Assembly: GCF_950023065.1 (NCBI RefSeq)
Contig: NC_088680.1
Span: 41,776,559-41,840,558 of the forward strand
Source of the DNA: Planococcus citri
Taxonomy: Eukaryota > Arthropoda > Insecta > Hemiptera > Pseudococcidae
Direction: 5' to 3'
DNA length: 64,000 nt
This document shows, piece by piece, positions 24,721 through 34,838 of the stretch (its first letter is position 1; every line of letters begins with the position of its first letter). The notes beneath the pieces were generated by a model. It ran no database searches, was not told where the DNA came from, and saw nothing but the letters and a program-made list of their open reading frames with translations. The position numbers were made by a program, and so were the translations under genes.

Positions 24721-26775
24721 TTATAAAAATGGGGCGTATTTTTCAAACCAAACAACTCTCTTTTTAAACTCTGCTACTTCTTCGGGTGAAGAAAAATACC
24801 ATTCCAAAAATTTAATGAGGTCAGGATATAAACTTGTTAATCGTATTCGTCCATAACACCCCTCATCCATATCATAAAGATTTATTTCTTCTTCGTCTAG
24901 GGTTACGTGGTTAATAATTTCATATAAAGGCAACGTTCGTTTGAATTCCGCAATTTTTTCCTCACTGCCTAAACACCACTCCATAAACCTTTGAAATCCA
25001 GCATTTTCGAATGCGAAACTGAAATCAGATCCGTTTGAAAGATAATTCACAAGGGCAGGCAAAAAGTGATGTTCTTTGAAATCAACCGCTTGCTCAGGTA
25101 TTACAAACATATCGACAAATTGCATTAGGTCCTCCAGTTTGAAGTTGCGAACTACCCACTTACACAACGTTCTGATCGTTCTGGGTGCCAACAGAATTTT
25201 ATGTTTGAAATCAGCAGCGAGATGGACGTCATTAAAGGCTTCATTGATGAATAAACTCAGCGAATGAGCTTTGATAATAAAATCGTGAAATGAAAAAATG
25301 TCCCTATCTACAAGATAAATATCATGAAGAGAATTCATGTATTCGTTCAATAATTTCACTTTGAACGCTGAAATGGATTCCTTTTCCCGGCAACAGAAAT
25401 TGAGAAATTCATCTAACTCCTGCAAACGCGTATCTTCCATGTACATCAAGCCATGTGATCTAACGTTTTCGTATCCAGACAAATGATTTTCTTTGAACAG
25501 AATAATTTCGTCGTTATCCTTACAGCAAAGTGTGAGTATTTCTTGTAAATCTTCTGCTCTTACTTTACAAAACAAAATATGCCAATTTTCACGCCAAAAA
25601 GTGCTTCTGGCCTCGAAGGGAATTTCCTTTAGCACACACAATAAAAACCAGACATTTCTATCAGATGGATTACCGGCTTGCTTCACATACAAAGAACGGT
25701 CATCTAAACAATCTCGGATTACCAACTGTTTCAAATGATCAGGAGTATTATTCCAAAACTCGTAAGAAAAAAACTGGTCATTTGGAATTTGACCAGAGTT
25801 TTCAGTTTGACATTTGAATACCTTCTTAGCAAAGGGAATAAAATCTACATCGCTTATTTTATGTCTGATAAATTTCCATGCAGCTAAAATGCAATGCCTT
25901 TTAATATCCTTTATAACAGGACATCCGTCGTCATCTATATTGTACGTTTGCCTCAGTAATAAGAACATTATTTCACTGCCTTTAAGAGCCATCAATGCAT
26001 CAAATTCTTCTTTACTCAACCTTGCAAGTATATATCTACAGAATACATGCGCGTTGAATACAAGTAAATGAACTGCAGTTTCTATTCTACTTTCCTTAAG
26101 CTTCAAACGATTCCAGAAATATTCGACAGAACGCCAATTCTTAATTCTACAACCAAGAATTTGAAGGAGTTTTTCATCGAAATCAGCGTAATTGTAACCA
26201 GATAAGGGTATTTTGTGTAATTCATTTTTCATGCGGCAAATCCAGTAATACAATAAAGGTTGTTCATCAAAATCAATATCACTCAAGTTGAAGTGTTCTG
26301 ATACAGATGGCCAAATTCGAACAATATCATCCTCGAAACAAAAGTGGCAAGCAGTCTCAAACTTGATTTCATTGCTAACTTCTTCGCTGAGGACCACTCG
26401 TTTCGCAATTTTATCATGATGAATATTACCGTTAAATGTGCAAGCAATATAATCCATTTCAAGCCAAGGTTGAAAAAGCTCCGTGGCCCAAGTCCAACAA
26501 CATAATGTGAGTCGAATTTTATTAAAACTCTTTTCAACCATGGGATGAACTGTTGAGGGCAATGGTAGCAGATTAGGAAATACGCTCCGCAATGAAATTG
26601 TCCGGTAACGTATGTCAAAATATTCAAGATAGACCTCTTTCGGAGCATTACTCGAGAAATGTTCTTTGATTCTGTCACGTAATAATTTCATTGCTACTGC
26701 GGCGGATGCAATCTCTTTCAGAGTTACCGGACTAGGATAAATAAGATCGTAAACATTTGACAACTTTTTGCACAT
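24721..26775 (-). CDS. Unknown large protein, tandem family copy 1
   Basis: Intronless coding frame of 684 residues starting MCKKLSNVYDL. A probable 5'-UTR intron lies upstream (donor GTATGA at 26931, acceptor TTGTTCCAG ending at 26805), so the ATG at 26775 is the natural start. The protein is soluble-looking, without a signal peptide or membrane helix, and rich in Leu, Phe, Trp and charged residues. The C-terminal half contains degenerate modules around [F/L]L.[W/F]C, E and FK, for example EFLNFCCREKESISAFK, RFMEWCLGSEEKIAEFK and FLEWYFSSPEEVAEFKK, which suggests a helical-repeat scaffold. I do not recognise any named family. The paralogue at 31654-33714 is closely similar and equally intact, so both are probably expressed. 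Most likely a lineage-specific expanded family. Confidence 0.8.
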   Translation of the reverse strand: MCKKLSNVYDLIYPSPVTLKEIASAAVAMKLLRDRIKEHFSSNAPKEVYLEYFDIRYRTISLRSVFPNLLPLPSTVHPMVEKSFNKIRLTLCCWTWATELFQPWLEMDYIACTFNGNIHHDKIAKRVVLSEEVSNEIKFETACHFCFEDDIVRIWPSVSEHFNLSDIDFDEQPLLYYWICRMKNELHKIPLSGYNYADFDEKLLQILGCRIKNWRSVEYFWNRLKLKESRIETAVHLLVFNAHVFCRYILARLSKEEFDALMALKGSEIMFLLLRQTYNIDDDGCPVIKDIKRHCILAAWKFIRHKISDVDFIPFAKKVFKCQTENSGQIPNDQFFSYEFWNNTPDHLKQLVIRDCLDDRSLYVKQAGNPSDRNVWFLLCVLKEIPFEARSTFWRENWHILFCKVRAEDLQEILTLCCKDNDEIILFKENHLSGYENVRSHGLMYMEDTRLQELDEFLNFCCREKESISAFKVKLLNEYMNSLHDIYLVDRDIFSFHDFIIKAHSLSLFINEAFNDVHLAADFKHKILLAPRTIRTLCKWVVRNFKLEDLMQFVDMFVIPEQAVDFKEHHFLPALVNYLSNGSDFSFAFENAGFQRFMEWCLGSEEKIAEFKRTLPLYEIINHVTLDEEEINLYDMDEGCYGRIRLTSLYPDLIKFLEWYFSSPEEVAEFKKRVVWFEKYAPFL

Positions 26776-26804
26776 TTTGAGATTTTTGTAAGTGTGATGG
26801 AGAC

Positions 26805-26931
26805 CTGGAACAAAAATTATTCGTTGATTTAAATGAAGTACATAGGTACCAAAACGACGCTAATGTATGTACTTTAATAGCGACGTTTCGATTTTCTATA
26901 TAAAATATCAATAAACTGGATACAATCATAC
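26805..26931 (-). other. Probable 5'-UTR intron of family copy 1
   Basis: On the minus strand TTATTAAG is followed by the donor GTATGATTG, and TTTTTGTTCCAG forms the acceptor 29 nt before the ATG. The same donor and acceptor are conserved in copy 2 (33745-33867), which supports a real intron rather than chance signals. Confidence 0.5.
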
Positions 26932-27804
26932 CTTAATAAAATTGATCGAAGTCGTCGGAATTTTTCGAAGCCAGAGCCCAAGCCTAATTCGTAATCATTC
27001 CGCTTCCGCTCCTTCTATATTTTGCTTTGCGTTGGACATGCACCATTTAATATTCAATATTCATACTCTCAAACAAAATGACACCATATTATTATTTTAT
27101 TATTCCTCAACTCAACTGAAGTCGGAGATTATTCTGAATTCCGATTTGGCGATTATTTAGCGATTATCAGTAACCTGGTACAAAGTATAAGTAAACATTC
27201 TTATCGCCATTTACTCGACCAGAGTTATTTTGCAGCTTGCAGGTGGATGGGGTGCATTTATTTTTCTCCGCGGCGACGGGGCGATTGACCACGACGACGT
27301 AAGTAAGGGAGTGAATAAATAAAAATATAAAAAAACGAATAAGGAAATTTGAAACAAAATTCAAAATTGATCCTTACATAATATCAATACATAAATACTG
27401 TACCACATACTAATGAACAAGTACGTAGTCGAATAATACATGGACATTGATAATAAAAATAAAAAAACGAAACTGAATAAGAAAATTCCAATTATGAGTT
27501 ACCCATCAATGAATGAACAAAATTTTGAAGAGTAAAGCCCTTTGTAATTTTTATAATGACCATAAAACGTCTACCACCAGGTACTTATTCATACAAAAAA
27601 TTTATTCATTTCAAGTTCAACTTTCAAGAAAAAAATAAGAAATAATTTCCATTAAAAAAAAATGAATAATTAATTATAAAATAAATTTCCATTTCAATTT
27701 CAGCTTCGGGGGGGGGGGGGGGGGTGTAAAAACTGGTTTTTCGCGATTTTATGTCATTCTAACACACATTCAGTCCAGTACTCTTCAGGCACCATTGATA
27801 CAAT
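26932..27804. other. Upstream flank of family copy 1
   Basis: Host sequence shared with unit 2, where it is split by the LTR element (33868-34050 and 46581-47193). It would hold the promoter of the minus-strand gene. A run of 17 G at 27708-27724 matches only five G in unit 2. No coding frame is supported. Confidence 0.45.
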
Positions 27805-28544
27805 AAAACTCTACTTGACTTACAAAATTCAAACTTCTTTATACAGTTTATGAGGAGCTCATTGGAAAAATAGCCCTTGTCCAAAATGAAAATAAAAAAC
27901 ATGCAAGACAAAGAACCACTGTAAAGTCTTGATGAATAGGTATAGTGTATTCAATTCAAATTGATTTTTTTATCAACTTGAGTAATTCCTCTTACTAGTT
28001 ACTGATGCATCCATACAATGCAGTGAAGAAAAGAACCTTCCCGGTTTTTTTTTCAAAGTGACAACTGACAAGGGCTATTTTTGCAATGAGCTCCTCATAT
28101 TAACCCAGCCACGTTGGAATCTTGGGAAATGAAATTGTAGATATTAATGCAAAATCTGCCACCACCCTTTCTCCCCTTACATTTATCACAGCTGACGACC
28201 TCAAGTCTATCTTCACCCAAAGCACACTTAAGAAATGGCAAAACTTTTGGTCCCTCCACACCACAAACAAGCTCTTTCAACATAAAAAATCAGTCCATCC
28301 TTGGAAAAACCTCCCCCACTTAAACAGACTTGAAGAAATCATTATAACCAGATTGAGAATTGGCAACACAAAAATCACACACAATCACCTCCATGAAAAG
28401 GCCCCAAAACCCACATGCCAGTTCTGCATGTCAGAACTTATATCTGTCCAATCGAAAAACTTGACCTTACCAACTCGATCTAAATCTCACACGACGGGTG
28501 TAATAATCAAGTAATTACAAACCCCCCCCCCCAAAAAAAAAAAA
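27805..28544 (+). mobile_element. 5'-truncated non-LTR retrotransposon (LINE, RNase H-bearing I-group type)
   Basis: The recognisable part starts near 28104 and encodes the C-terminus of an RNase H domain (PSHVGILGNEIVD), then a TRLRIGNTKITHNHL segment and a CQFC metal-binding-like motif, as at the end of ORF2 in RNase H-bearing LINEs. After a short 3' UTR come the tail GGGTGTAATAATCAAGTAAT, a C run and an A run (to 28544). The frame is a dead fragment: it lacks endonuclease and RT and has a stop just upstream. Unit 2 lacks this insertion; comparison places its left edge near 27805 and suggests that about 84 bp of host sequence were lost there. A MITE interrupts it at 27851-28097. Confidence 0.7.
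27851..28097. mobile_element. MITE, 247 bp, with TA target duplication
   Basis: Terminal inverted repeats of about 30 bp: the left end TGAGGAGCTCATTGGAAAAA and the right end, read in reverse complement, TGAGGAGCTCATTGCAAAAA, continuing with TAGCCCTTGTC in both. They differ at one position in the part read. TA flanks both ends (27849-27850 and 28098-28099), the hallmark of Tc1/mariner-type transposition. There is no coding capacity. It sits inside the LINE fragment and so inserted later. Confidence 0.8.
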
Positions 28545-29280
28545 TTCTCTGAACTTTCATCGCATAGCTACATATTTTTAAAAATAATTTCCCAAGATTT
28601 CAATGCTACTTTTAGTGTTTTAATATCATCTTTATTTTAATTTAACGCATTTTTGACACAGTTTCATGCATTTTTTTTGCAAATTTTTCCTACATTGAGT
28701 TCCGTTATTTTTTTGGTAATTTACAACAATGTTTTATACAAATCAGGTACCTCATTTTTTTCAAATTTTACTCGAATTTCATCTTTTTTAAAATTTTAAA
28801 CCTTTATTCATGTTTTTTAGGCCATTTCAGTCAAGTTTTATGCTACTTTTCTTACATTTAGCTTAATTTAGACAACATTTTTGTTCTGATTAGTGATTTC
28901 GGAAATTTCTATTGGTAGTTTTAACAACACGTTTTAAACACTTTTCATGCAATTTCTGTCAAATGTATACAAAATTAAGTCCTCTTCAAATCAAAATTGC
29001 TGTTCACCTCATGATCGTGCCATCGAAATCAAAAAATCGAAACATTTGGTACGTACCTACCTACTTTCCACCCATTGTATGAATTTTTCAAGAGCAGATA
29101 GTACGTATATAGATAATGTTAATGTCCCCATTCATTAATTATTTTCTGCGATCTCATGAAGCTTTTTTTGAAAAATGTACCTATATAGTTTCAAAAAATC
29201 TTTATTCAATGAAATAAATATTTATGGAGAATTTTATTCAAAATGGAATGCATCCCTCACTTCATCTAGTTAAAAATAAA
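28545..29280. other. Right part of duplication unit 1
   Basis: AT-rich host sequence matching 47277-48012 in unit 2 with many small differences. No gene recognised. Confidence 0.5.
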
Positions 29281-29758
29281 ATTGGTGTATTATAATTTTG
29301 TTAATAATACGATGTTATATTGTTTACTTCATGTTTAAGATTTTGATATTTAGTAAAATTTTATAAAATCCTAATTTCATTTTGATTTCGTTATTTTTAA
29401 TTATTTTCAGCGAAGAAACCTTATTAAAAATTTGTATAAGTAATGAAATCATTGTTGGTTAAAATATGATTTTTAATGGAAGACGATAAGCACAAAGCAG
29501 GTTTAATTCAACGTTAATGAAAGAAATACGTGAATACCATGCATGTGTTGAATTAAATTTTGTGGTTACATTTGAAATATGCTAGGTATACCTACTACTA
29601 GGTTCAATATTATTATTAATTCTTTTAGCTGTACCTGGCGCATTTTAAAATTCATTTTATTTTTTTTATTCACAAAAAACAAAGAAGATTCAAAATACAA
29701 AATAAAAAGGAACTTACTATGAGGTTACATCTTTAAAAAAAAAAGTAAAAAAATTGTA

Positions 29759-31625
29759 TCTACTTAATAAATTGAAGTGGTGTTTTCTTTGTAACGCAAT
29801 CACTGCAAAACGGCTGGACGGAAAATTTTGAAAAAATACTCAAAATGTTCAGCGTGATGCGTAGATGGTTGTACTGGAATTTTTTTCGCGATTAGAGGCC
29901 TTAAAAAGCTGTAATTAAGCTTAAAAGTTTTGATGACGTCACGAATATCTTTGAGCTTTCATTTCGCTGCCGAATATTTCCGATTTGCTAAGCATTTTGC
30001 AAAATCATCAAAGCTTCAATTTTTAACATAGGTACTTAGAGAAAAGGAGATCGAAGGTGAATCTATTCCTGAAGAAACTCGAAAAGTATGGGTGAGCTCA
30101 TTGGCCAATCATATCTCTTCAACTTCAATTTTTTTTTTTACTTAGTCAATTTGGAATTTTTACACCTTGCATAAAAATCAGTTTAAAAAAGGGAAATGTA
30201 ATAAGTATACCTATCCAAAATGGTTAGATTTTTTTTTTGATTGTCAACTTAAAATTTTTACACCTTGCATAAAACCAATTTCAATACCTACAAGAAACTT
30301 GATAAAAATTGCCAAGTTGCCTTTATGTAGGTAAAATGCTAATCTTGCCCTAATCTCATGAATAGATGCACCACTATGCATGGCAGAAAAGATGCAATAT
30401 TGAATTTGAACATTCTAATTTTGATAATGAAAAGAACAATGTTTTTGTTATGGGAAGAATTTCATTTTTTTGGCTTGAAAATAGAAATTTCAGTTCTAAA
30501 AAACGAAAGCAAAAAGACCCAAACAAAGTGAGGGTAAATGCTCTCAGAATTGTAAAAAAAATGTCTATGTGAGATCTCAGAATTGTAAAAAAAATTTCTA
30601 TGTGAGAAATTTATTTATCTATTTTTTTGAATTTGAATAAATAATAAATTTGGGAAAAATTCAATTTTTTGGCTTGAAAATTTAAAAATTTGAGTGATTT
30701 TTTGTAGAAATTTCAGTTTTAAAAACCATAAGCTAAAAGACCCAACCAGGGCAAAAGCTCTCAAAATTTTGTATTTCGAGAAGTAAAAAAAACATTTCTT
30801 TTCTGGTAAATAAAAATCCCTTTAAAATTCACAAAACTTAATGATTTCGTCGAGTCTGGCAAAACATTTTCAAGGGGAGGGAGGTCTGATCAAAGTTTAT
30901 CCCCTATAGTTTCGTGTATGTTGACCTTGAAGGATCAAAAATTAACTAGCTTCAAAACGAGTTGGAAGCACTTGCACTAGATTTACGTAGGGTATTGAAA
31001 TTAGTTTGCATATTGAATTTTAGCTTTCTAAATCCATTTGATGAAATTTTGTGGGAATTTAAAATGTCAAAAATCTGCTGAAGGATCTGAAATTTTTTTA
31101 AAAATCGATGGAGGCTACAAAATGACTTGCACTTAGCGATTGGAAAGATGGGTAAACTTATAAGAAAAAGTTGATTGTGATGCTGCGATTTAACTACAAC
31201 GATTCACTTTCGTTCTAAATACGATTTAGAGTCTGATTCTGAATCCGATTCAAAATTAATTCGCGATTCATTTCTGCGATTCGAATTGCACAATTTTTAA
31301 TTTTGACTATAGACTGAAGTTGGAAGGTAGATATGGTCCAATGGACTTTGGATTTTCAAAAATGCCATCCAAATTTGGGATTCGTCCAGGAGAAATGGAC
31401 CTTACGATGAAATCACAAATTTTAAAATGTAGCCAAAAACTGACAAAAATGTCAAAAAATATCAATTTTTTATAATTTCTCAGTATTAACTGTATGATAT
31501 TTTGCGAGATTTTCTTCCATTATTATATATGTACTACATATCTTCAACAAAATTTTAAGGTTACTTCAATACGGTGTACATTATCAAATTCTATTCCCTG
31601 CCCGAAGGGCAGGTAATTTTGCTTG
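29759..31625 (+). mobile_element. Non-autonomous Helitron-like element, about 1867 bp
   Basis: Defined by comparison with the empty site in unit 1 (…CGTAA|TTATTTAT… near 24692). It starts with TC (TCTACTTAATAAATTGAAGT) and has the AAAACGGCTGGACGGA-type 5' segment common in insect Helitrons. It lies between A and T without target duplication. Near its 3' end is a perfect 7-bp hairpin (CCTGCCC GAA GGGCAGG, 31597-31613) 12 nt before the end. The last four bases are CTTG rather than the usual CTRR. No Rep/helicase frame is present. The interior contains locally repeated strings (ATTTTTACACCTTGCATAAA twice, near 30156 and 30255). Confidence 0.75.
31597..31613 (+). repeat. Helitron 3' hairpin
   Basis: Perfect inverted repeat CCTGCCC / GGGCAGG with a GAA loop, 12 nt before the 3' boundary fixed by comparison with the empty site. 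Confidence 0.75.
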
Positions 31626-31653
31626 TTATTTATAAAAGAAACGAACGACAATT

Positions 31654-33714
31654 TTATAAATATGGGGCGTATGTTTCAAACCAAACAACTCTTTTTTTAA
31701 ACTCTTCAACTTCTTCGGGAGAAGATAAACACCATTCCAAAAATTTAATGAGGTCAGGATATAAACATTTTAATCGCTTTCGTCCCCAACTCCTCTCATC
31801 CTTTAATTCATACGAGTAAAGATTTATTTCTTCTTCATTTTCGGTTACGTGGTGAATAATTTCATATAAAGGCAACGCTCCTTTGAATTCCGCAATTTTT
31901 TCCTCACTGCCTAAACACCACTCCATAAACCTTTGAAATCCAGCATTTTCGAATGCGAAACTGAAATCAGATCCGTTTGAAAGATAATTCACAAGGGCAG
32001 GCAAAAAGTGATGTTCTTTGAAATCAACCGCTTGCTCAGGTATTACAAACATATCGACAAATTGCATTAGGTCCTCCAGTTTAAAGTTGCTAACTACCCA
32101 ATTACACAACGTTCTGGTCGTTCTGGGTGCCAACAGAATTTTATGTTTGAAATCAGCAGCGAGATGGACGTCATTAAAGACTTCATTGATGAATAAACTC
32201 AGCGAATGAGCTTTGATAATAAAATCATGAAATGAAAAAATTTCCCTATCTACAAGATAACGATCATGAAGAGAATTCATGTACTCATTCAATAATTTCA
32301 CTTTGAACGCTGAAATGGTTTCCTTTTCCCGGCAACAGAAATTGAGAAATTCATCTAACTCCTGCAAACGCGTATCTTCCATGTACATCAAGCCATGTGA
32401 TCTAACGTTTTCGTATCCAGACAAATGATTTTCTTTGAACAGAATAATTTCGTCGTTATCCTTACAGCAAAGTGTGAGTAATTCTTGTAAATCTTCTTTT
32501 CTTATTCCACGAAACAAAATATCCCAATTTTCACGCCAAAAAGTGCTTCTGGCTTCGAAGGGAATTTCCTTTAGCACACACAATAATAACCAGACATATC
32601 TATCAGATGGATCAGCGGGTTGCTTCACAAACAAAGAACGATCAACTAGACAATCTCGGATTACCAACTGTTTCAAATGATCAGGGGTATTATTCCAAAA
32701 CTCATAAGAGAAAGACTGGCCATTTAGAATTTGACGAGAGTTTTCAGTTTGGAACCGGAATATCTGCTTAGCAAAGCGAATAAAATCTACATCGCTTATA
32801 TTATGTCTGATAAATTTCCATGCTGCTAAAATACAAAGTCTTTCAGTACTACGTCTAGCACCTGGTTCATCATCGATATTATACGTATCTCTCAATAATA
32901 AGAACATTATTTCATTACCTTTCAGAGCCATCAATGCATCAAATTCTTCTTTACTCAACCTTGCAAGTATATATCTACAGAATACATGCGCGTTGAATAC
33001 AAGTAAATGAACTGCGTTTTCTATTCGACTTTCCTTAAGCTTCAAACGATTCCAGAAATACTCGACAGAGGGCCAATTTTTAATTCTACAACCAAGAATT
33101 TGAAGGAGTCTTTCATCGAAATCAGCGTAATCGTGACCTGATAAGGGTATTTTATGTAATTCATTCTTCATGCGACAAATCCAGTAATACAATAAAGGTT
33201 GTTCATTAAAATCAATATCACTCAAGTTGAAGTGTTCCGATACAGATGGCCAAATTCGTACTATATCATCTTCGAAACAGAATCTGCAAGCAGTCTTAAA
33301 CTTGATTTCATTACTAACTTCTTCGCAGAGGACCACTCGTTTCGCAATTTTATCATGATGAATATTACCGTTAAATGTGCAAGCAATATAATCCATTTCA
33401 AGCCAAACGTCCACGATGGCCCTGTCCCCAGTCCAACTACCTAATGAGTATTGAAGTTTACCGTAACACTTTTCAACCATGCGAAGAACTGTAGATGGCA
33501 GATGAGGAAATACGTTCCGCAATGAATTTTTCGGGAGACGTGAGTCAAAAATGTCAAAATGTTCAAGATACAGGTCACTCATAGTATTACTCGACAAGTA
33601 TTCTTTGACTCTCTGGCGTAATAATTTCATTGCTACTGCGGTGGATGCAATCTCTTTCAGAGTTACCGGACTAGGATAAATAAGATCGTAAACATTTGAC
33701 AATTTTTGGCACAT
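31654..33714 (-). CDS. Unknown large protein, tandem family copy 2
   Basis: Intronless coding frame of 686 residues starting MCQKLSNVYDL. The open frame extends 30 codons further upstream, but that part crosses a conserved 5'-UTR splice acceptor and begins at a non-ATG codon, so the ATG at 33714 is preferred. It is closely similar to copy 1 (24721-26775) over its whole length, with the most variation at about residues 30-95 and 290-400. It shares the same degenerate modules (EFLNFCCREKETISAFK, RFMEWCLGSEEKIAEFK, KFLEWCLSSPEEVEEFKK). No premature stops. No recognised domain, signal peptide or membrane segment. The Helitron-like element lies just downstream of its stop and the LTR element about 180 bp beyond its 5' exon. 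Confidence 0.8.
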   Translation of the reverse strand: MCQKLSNVYDLIYPSPVTLKEIASTAVAMKLLRQRVKEYLSSNTMSDLYLEHFDIFDSRLPKNSLRNVFPHLPSTVLRMVEKCYGKLQYSLGSWTGDRAIVDVWLEMDYIACTFNGNIHHDKIAKRVVLCEEVSNEIKFKTACRFCFEDDIVRIWPSVSEHFNLSDIDFNEQPLLYYWICRMKNELHKIPLSGHDYADFDERLLQILGCRIKNWPSVEYFWNRLKLKESRIENAVHLLVFNAHVFCRYILARLSKEEFDALMALKGNEIMFLLLRDTYNIDDEPGARRSTERLCILAAWKFIRHNISDVDFIRFAKQIFRFQTENSRQILNGQSFSYEFWNNTPDHLKQLVIRDCLVDRSLFVKQPADPSDRYVWLLLCVLKEIPFEARSTFWRENWDILFRGIRKEDLQELLTLCCKDNDEIILFKENHLSGYENVRSHGLMYMEDTRLQELDEFLNFCCREKETISAFKVKLLNEYMNSLHDRYLVDREIFSFHDFIIKAHSLSLFINEVFNDVHLAADFKHKILLAPRTTRTLCNWVVSNFKLEDLMQFVDMFVIPEQAVDFKEHHFLPALVNYLSNGSDFSFAFENAGFQRFMEWCLGSEEKIAEFKGALPLYEIIHHVTENEEEINLYSYELKDERSWGRKRLKCLYPDLIKFLEWCLSSPEEVEEFKKRVVWFETYAPYL

Positions 33715-33744
33715 TTTGAGATTTTTGTAAGTGCGAATGGAAAC

Positions 33745-33867
33745 CTGGAACAAAAATGACTCATTGAATGGAATGAAGTAGGTACCAAACCGACGCTGAG
33801 GCACGTACTTTTGTAGCGACGTTTCGATTTTCTATTTGAAATGTCAATAAACTGGATACAATCATAC
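33745..33867 (-). other. Probable 5'-UTR intron of family copy 2
   Basis: Donor GTATGATTG and acceptor TTGTTCCAG on the minus strand at the positions homologous to the intron of copy 1. Confidence 0.5.
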
Positions 33868-34046
33868 CTTAATAAAATTGATCGAAGTCGTCGGAATTTT
33901 TCGAACTTTCGAAGCCAGAGCCCAAGCTTAATTTATAATCATTCCGCTCCTCTTATATTTTGCTTTGCGTTGGCCATGCACAATTTAATATTCATATTCA
34001 CGCACAAAATCAAATTAATTAGTCCAAGTTAATATTCCATTCCATG

Positions 34047-34050
34047 ATTT
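34047..34050. repeat. Target-site duplication, left (ATTT)
   Basis: ATTT immediately before the 5' LTR, matching ATTT at 46577-46580 immediately after the 3' LTR. Confidence 0.7.
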
Positions 34051-34476
34051 TGTAGTGGGTAGGGGGCGTGCAGGGAACCGCTACGTACTGCGCCGGAACG
34101 CTTCTCGCAGATGAGTTACGTATCCGATCAATATATATAGAAGAAGCTGGGCTACCAAAAGTTGCCCAGTGTTGGCTCTTGTGATCTGATGCTACTATTC
34201 CTAAACCCGTCCAGTGCTTCGAGCCGAGAACGGTAATGAGAATAATTGGTGTCGGTCTTATTGAGTAACGCTGAAGAGAATAATACATGTATGTTTATGT
34301 AATTGTACAGATATTAATTATAATAAACGTATTATTCTGTACATGGGTTTTAATTTGTTATAAAAGTATTATCCGTTGAACAAATCAGTGTATCCTCCTC
34401 GTGGTTATTAACGTCCGCATCCGGTCAATAACCGTACTAGAGGTACTCTTATGTCGTAGGTCTACCTCCTACTTCA
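34051..34476 (+). repeat. 5' LTR, 426 bp
   Basis: Starts TGTAGTGGGT and ends CTCCTACTTCA, with TG…CA termini. It reads identical to 46151-46576 wherever I compared the two. It contains a TATA-like ATATATATAG at 34131-34140 and AATAAA at 34322-34327. This fixes the orientation as plus and bounds the R region approximately. Confidence 0.93.
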
Positions 34477-34477
34477 T

Positions 34478-34497
34478 TGGCGCTCGACAAAGGCACG
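34478..34497 (+). promoter_or_regulatory. Primer-binding site candidate
   Basis: TGGCGCTCGACAAAGGCACG begins one base after the 5' LTR with the TGG expected opposite a tRNA CCA end. I cannot assign the primer tRNA. Confidence 0.5.
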
Positions 34498-34838
34498 GAT
34501 TTATTTTTTTACAAATTAATGAATTTATTGAGAAAATCGCCCACGATTAATAAAAAATTAATCCAACAACGTGAGGCTTAAAAAATCAAAGTATATTTGA
34601 TAAAGTATTATTTCTTTGCAATAAAAACGCAAGAATATCCGAACAAGAATTTATTCTTGAAATTGAACAATTAAAAAATTAATCAAAAACGGATAAAAAT
34701 AATACCCCGCGTCGTTTTTTAGTGGAAGATTCAAGTCCTGCTAGAATCACTCCACCACAAATTCGTAGGCACCGTAGTAATCTTTTGATTGATAAATCGC
34801 TACCTATACATAGAAAAACCAGAAAAAATAAAATCAAA

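Larger units (their letters stand above)
24224..29280. repeat. Tandem segmental duplication, unit 1
   Basis: Homologous, in direct orientation, to the host part of 29281-48012. Matching landmarks in order: the left edge (GTGTATTATA and the following 250 nt at 24228 and 29285); the unknown minus-strand gene; its 5' intron; the flank with CATTCTTATCGCCA (27193 and 46628); CATTTGGTAC (29042 and 47770); and the right edge CTTCATCTAGTTAAAAATAA (29260 and 47992). Unit 1 alone carries a LINE fragment with a MITE at about 27805-28544, and a 17-bp G run at 27708 where unit 2 has five G. Confidence 0.85.

Noticed and set aside
30366..30572. 68-codon plus frame inside the Helitron-like element
   Set aside because: Too short, no Rep or helicase motifs, spans locally duplicated non-coding strings.
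34019..34288. Minus-strand frame repeated in both LTRs
   Set aside because: It is simply the LTR read backwards; identical frames reflect LTR identity, not a gene.
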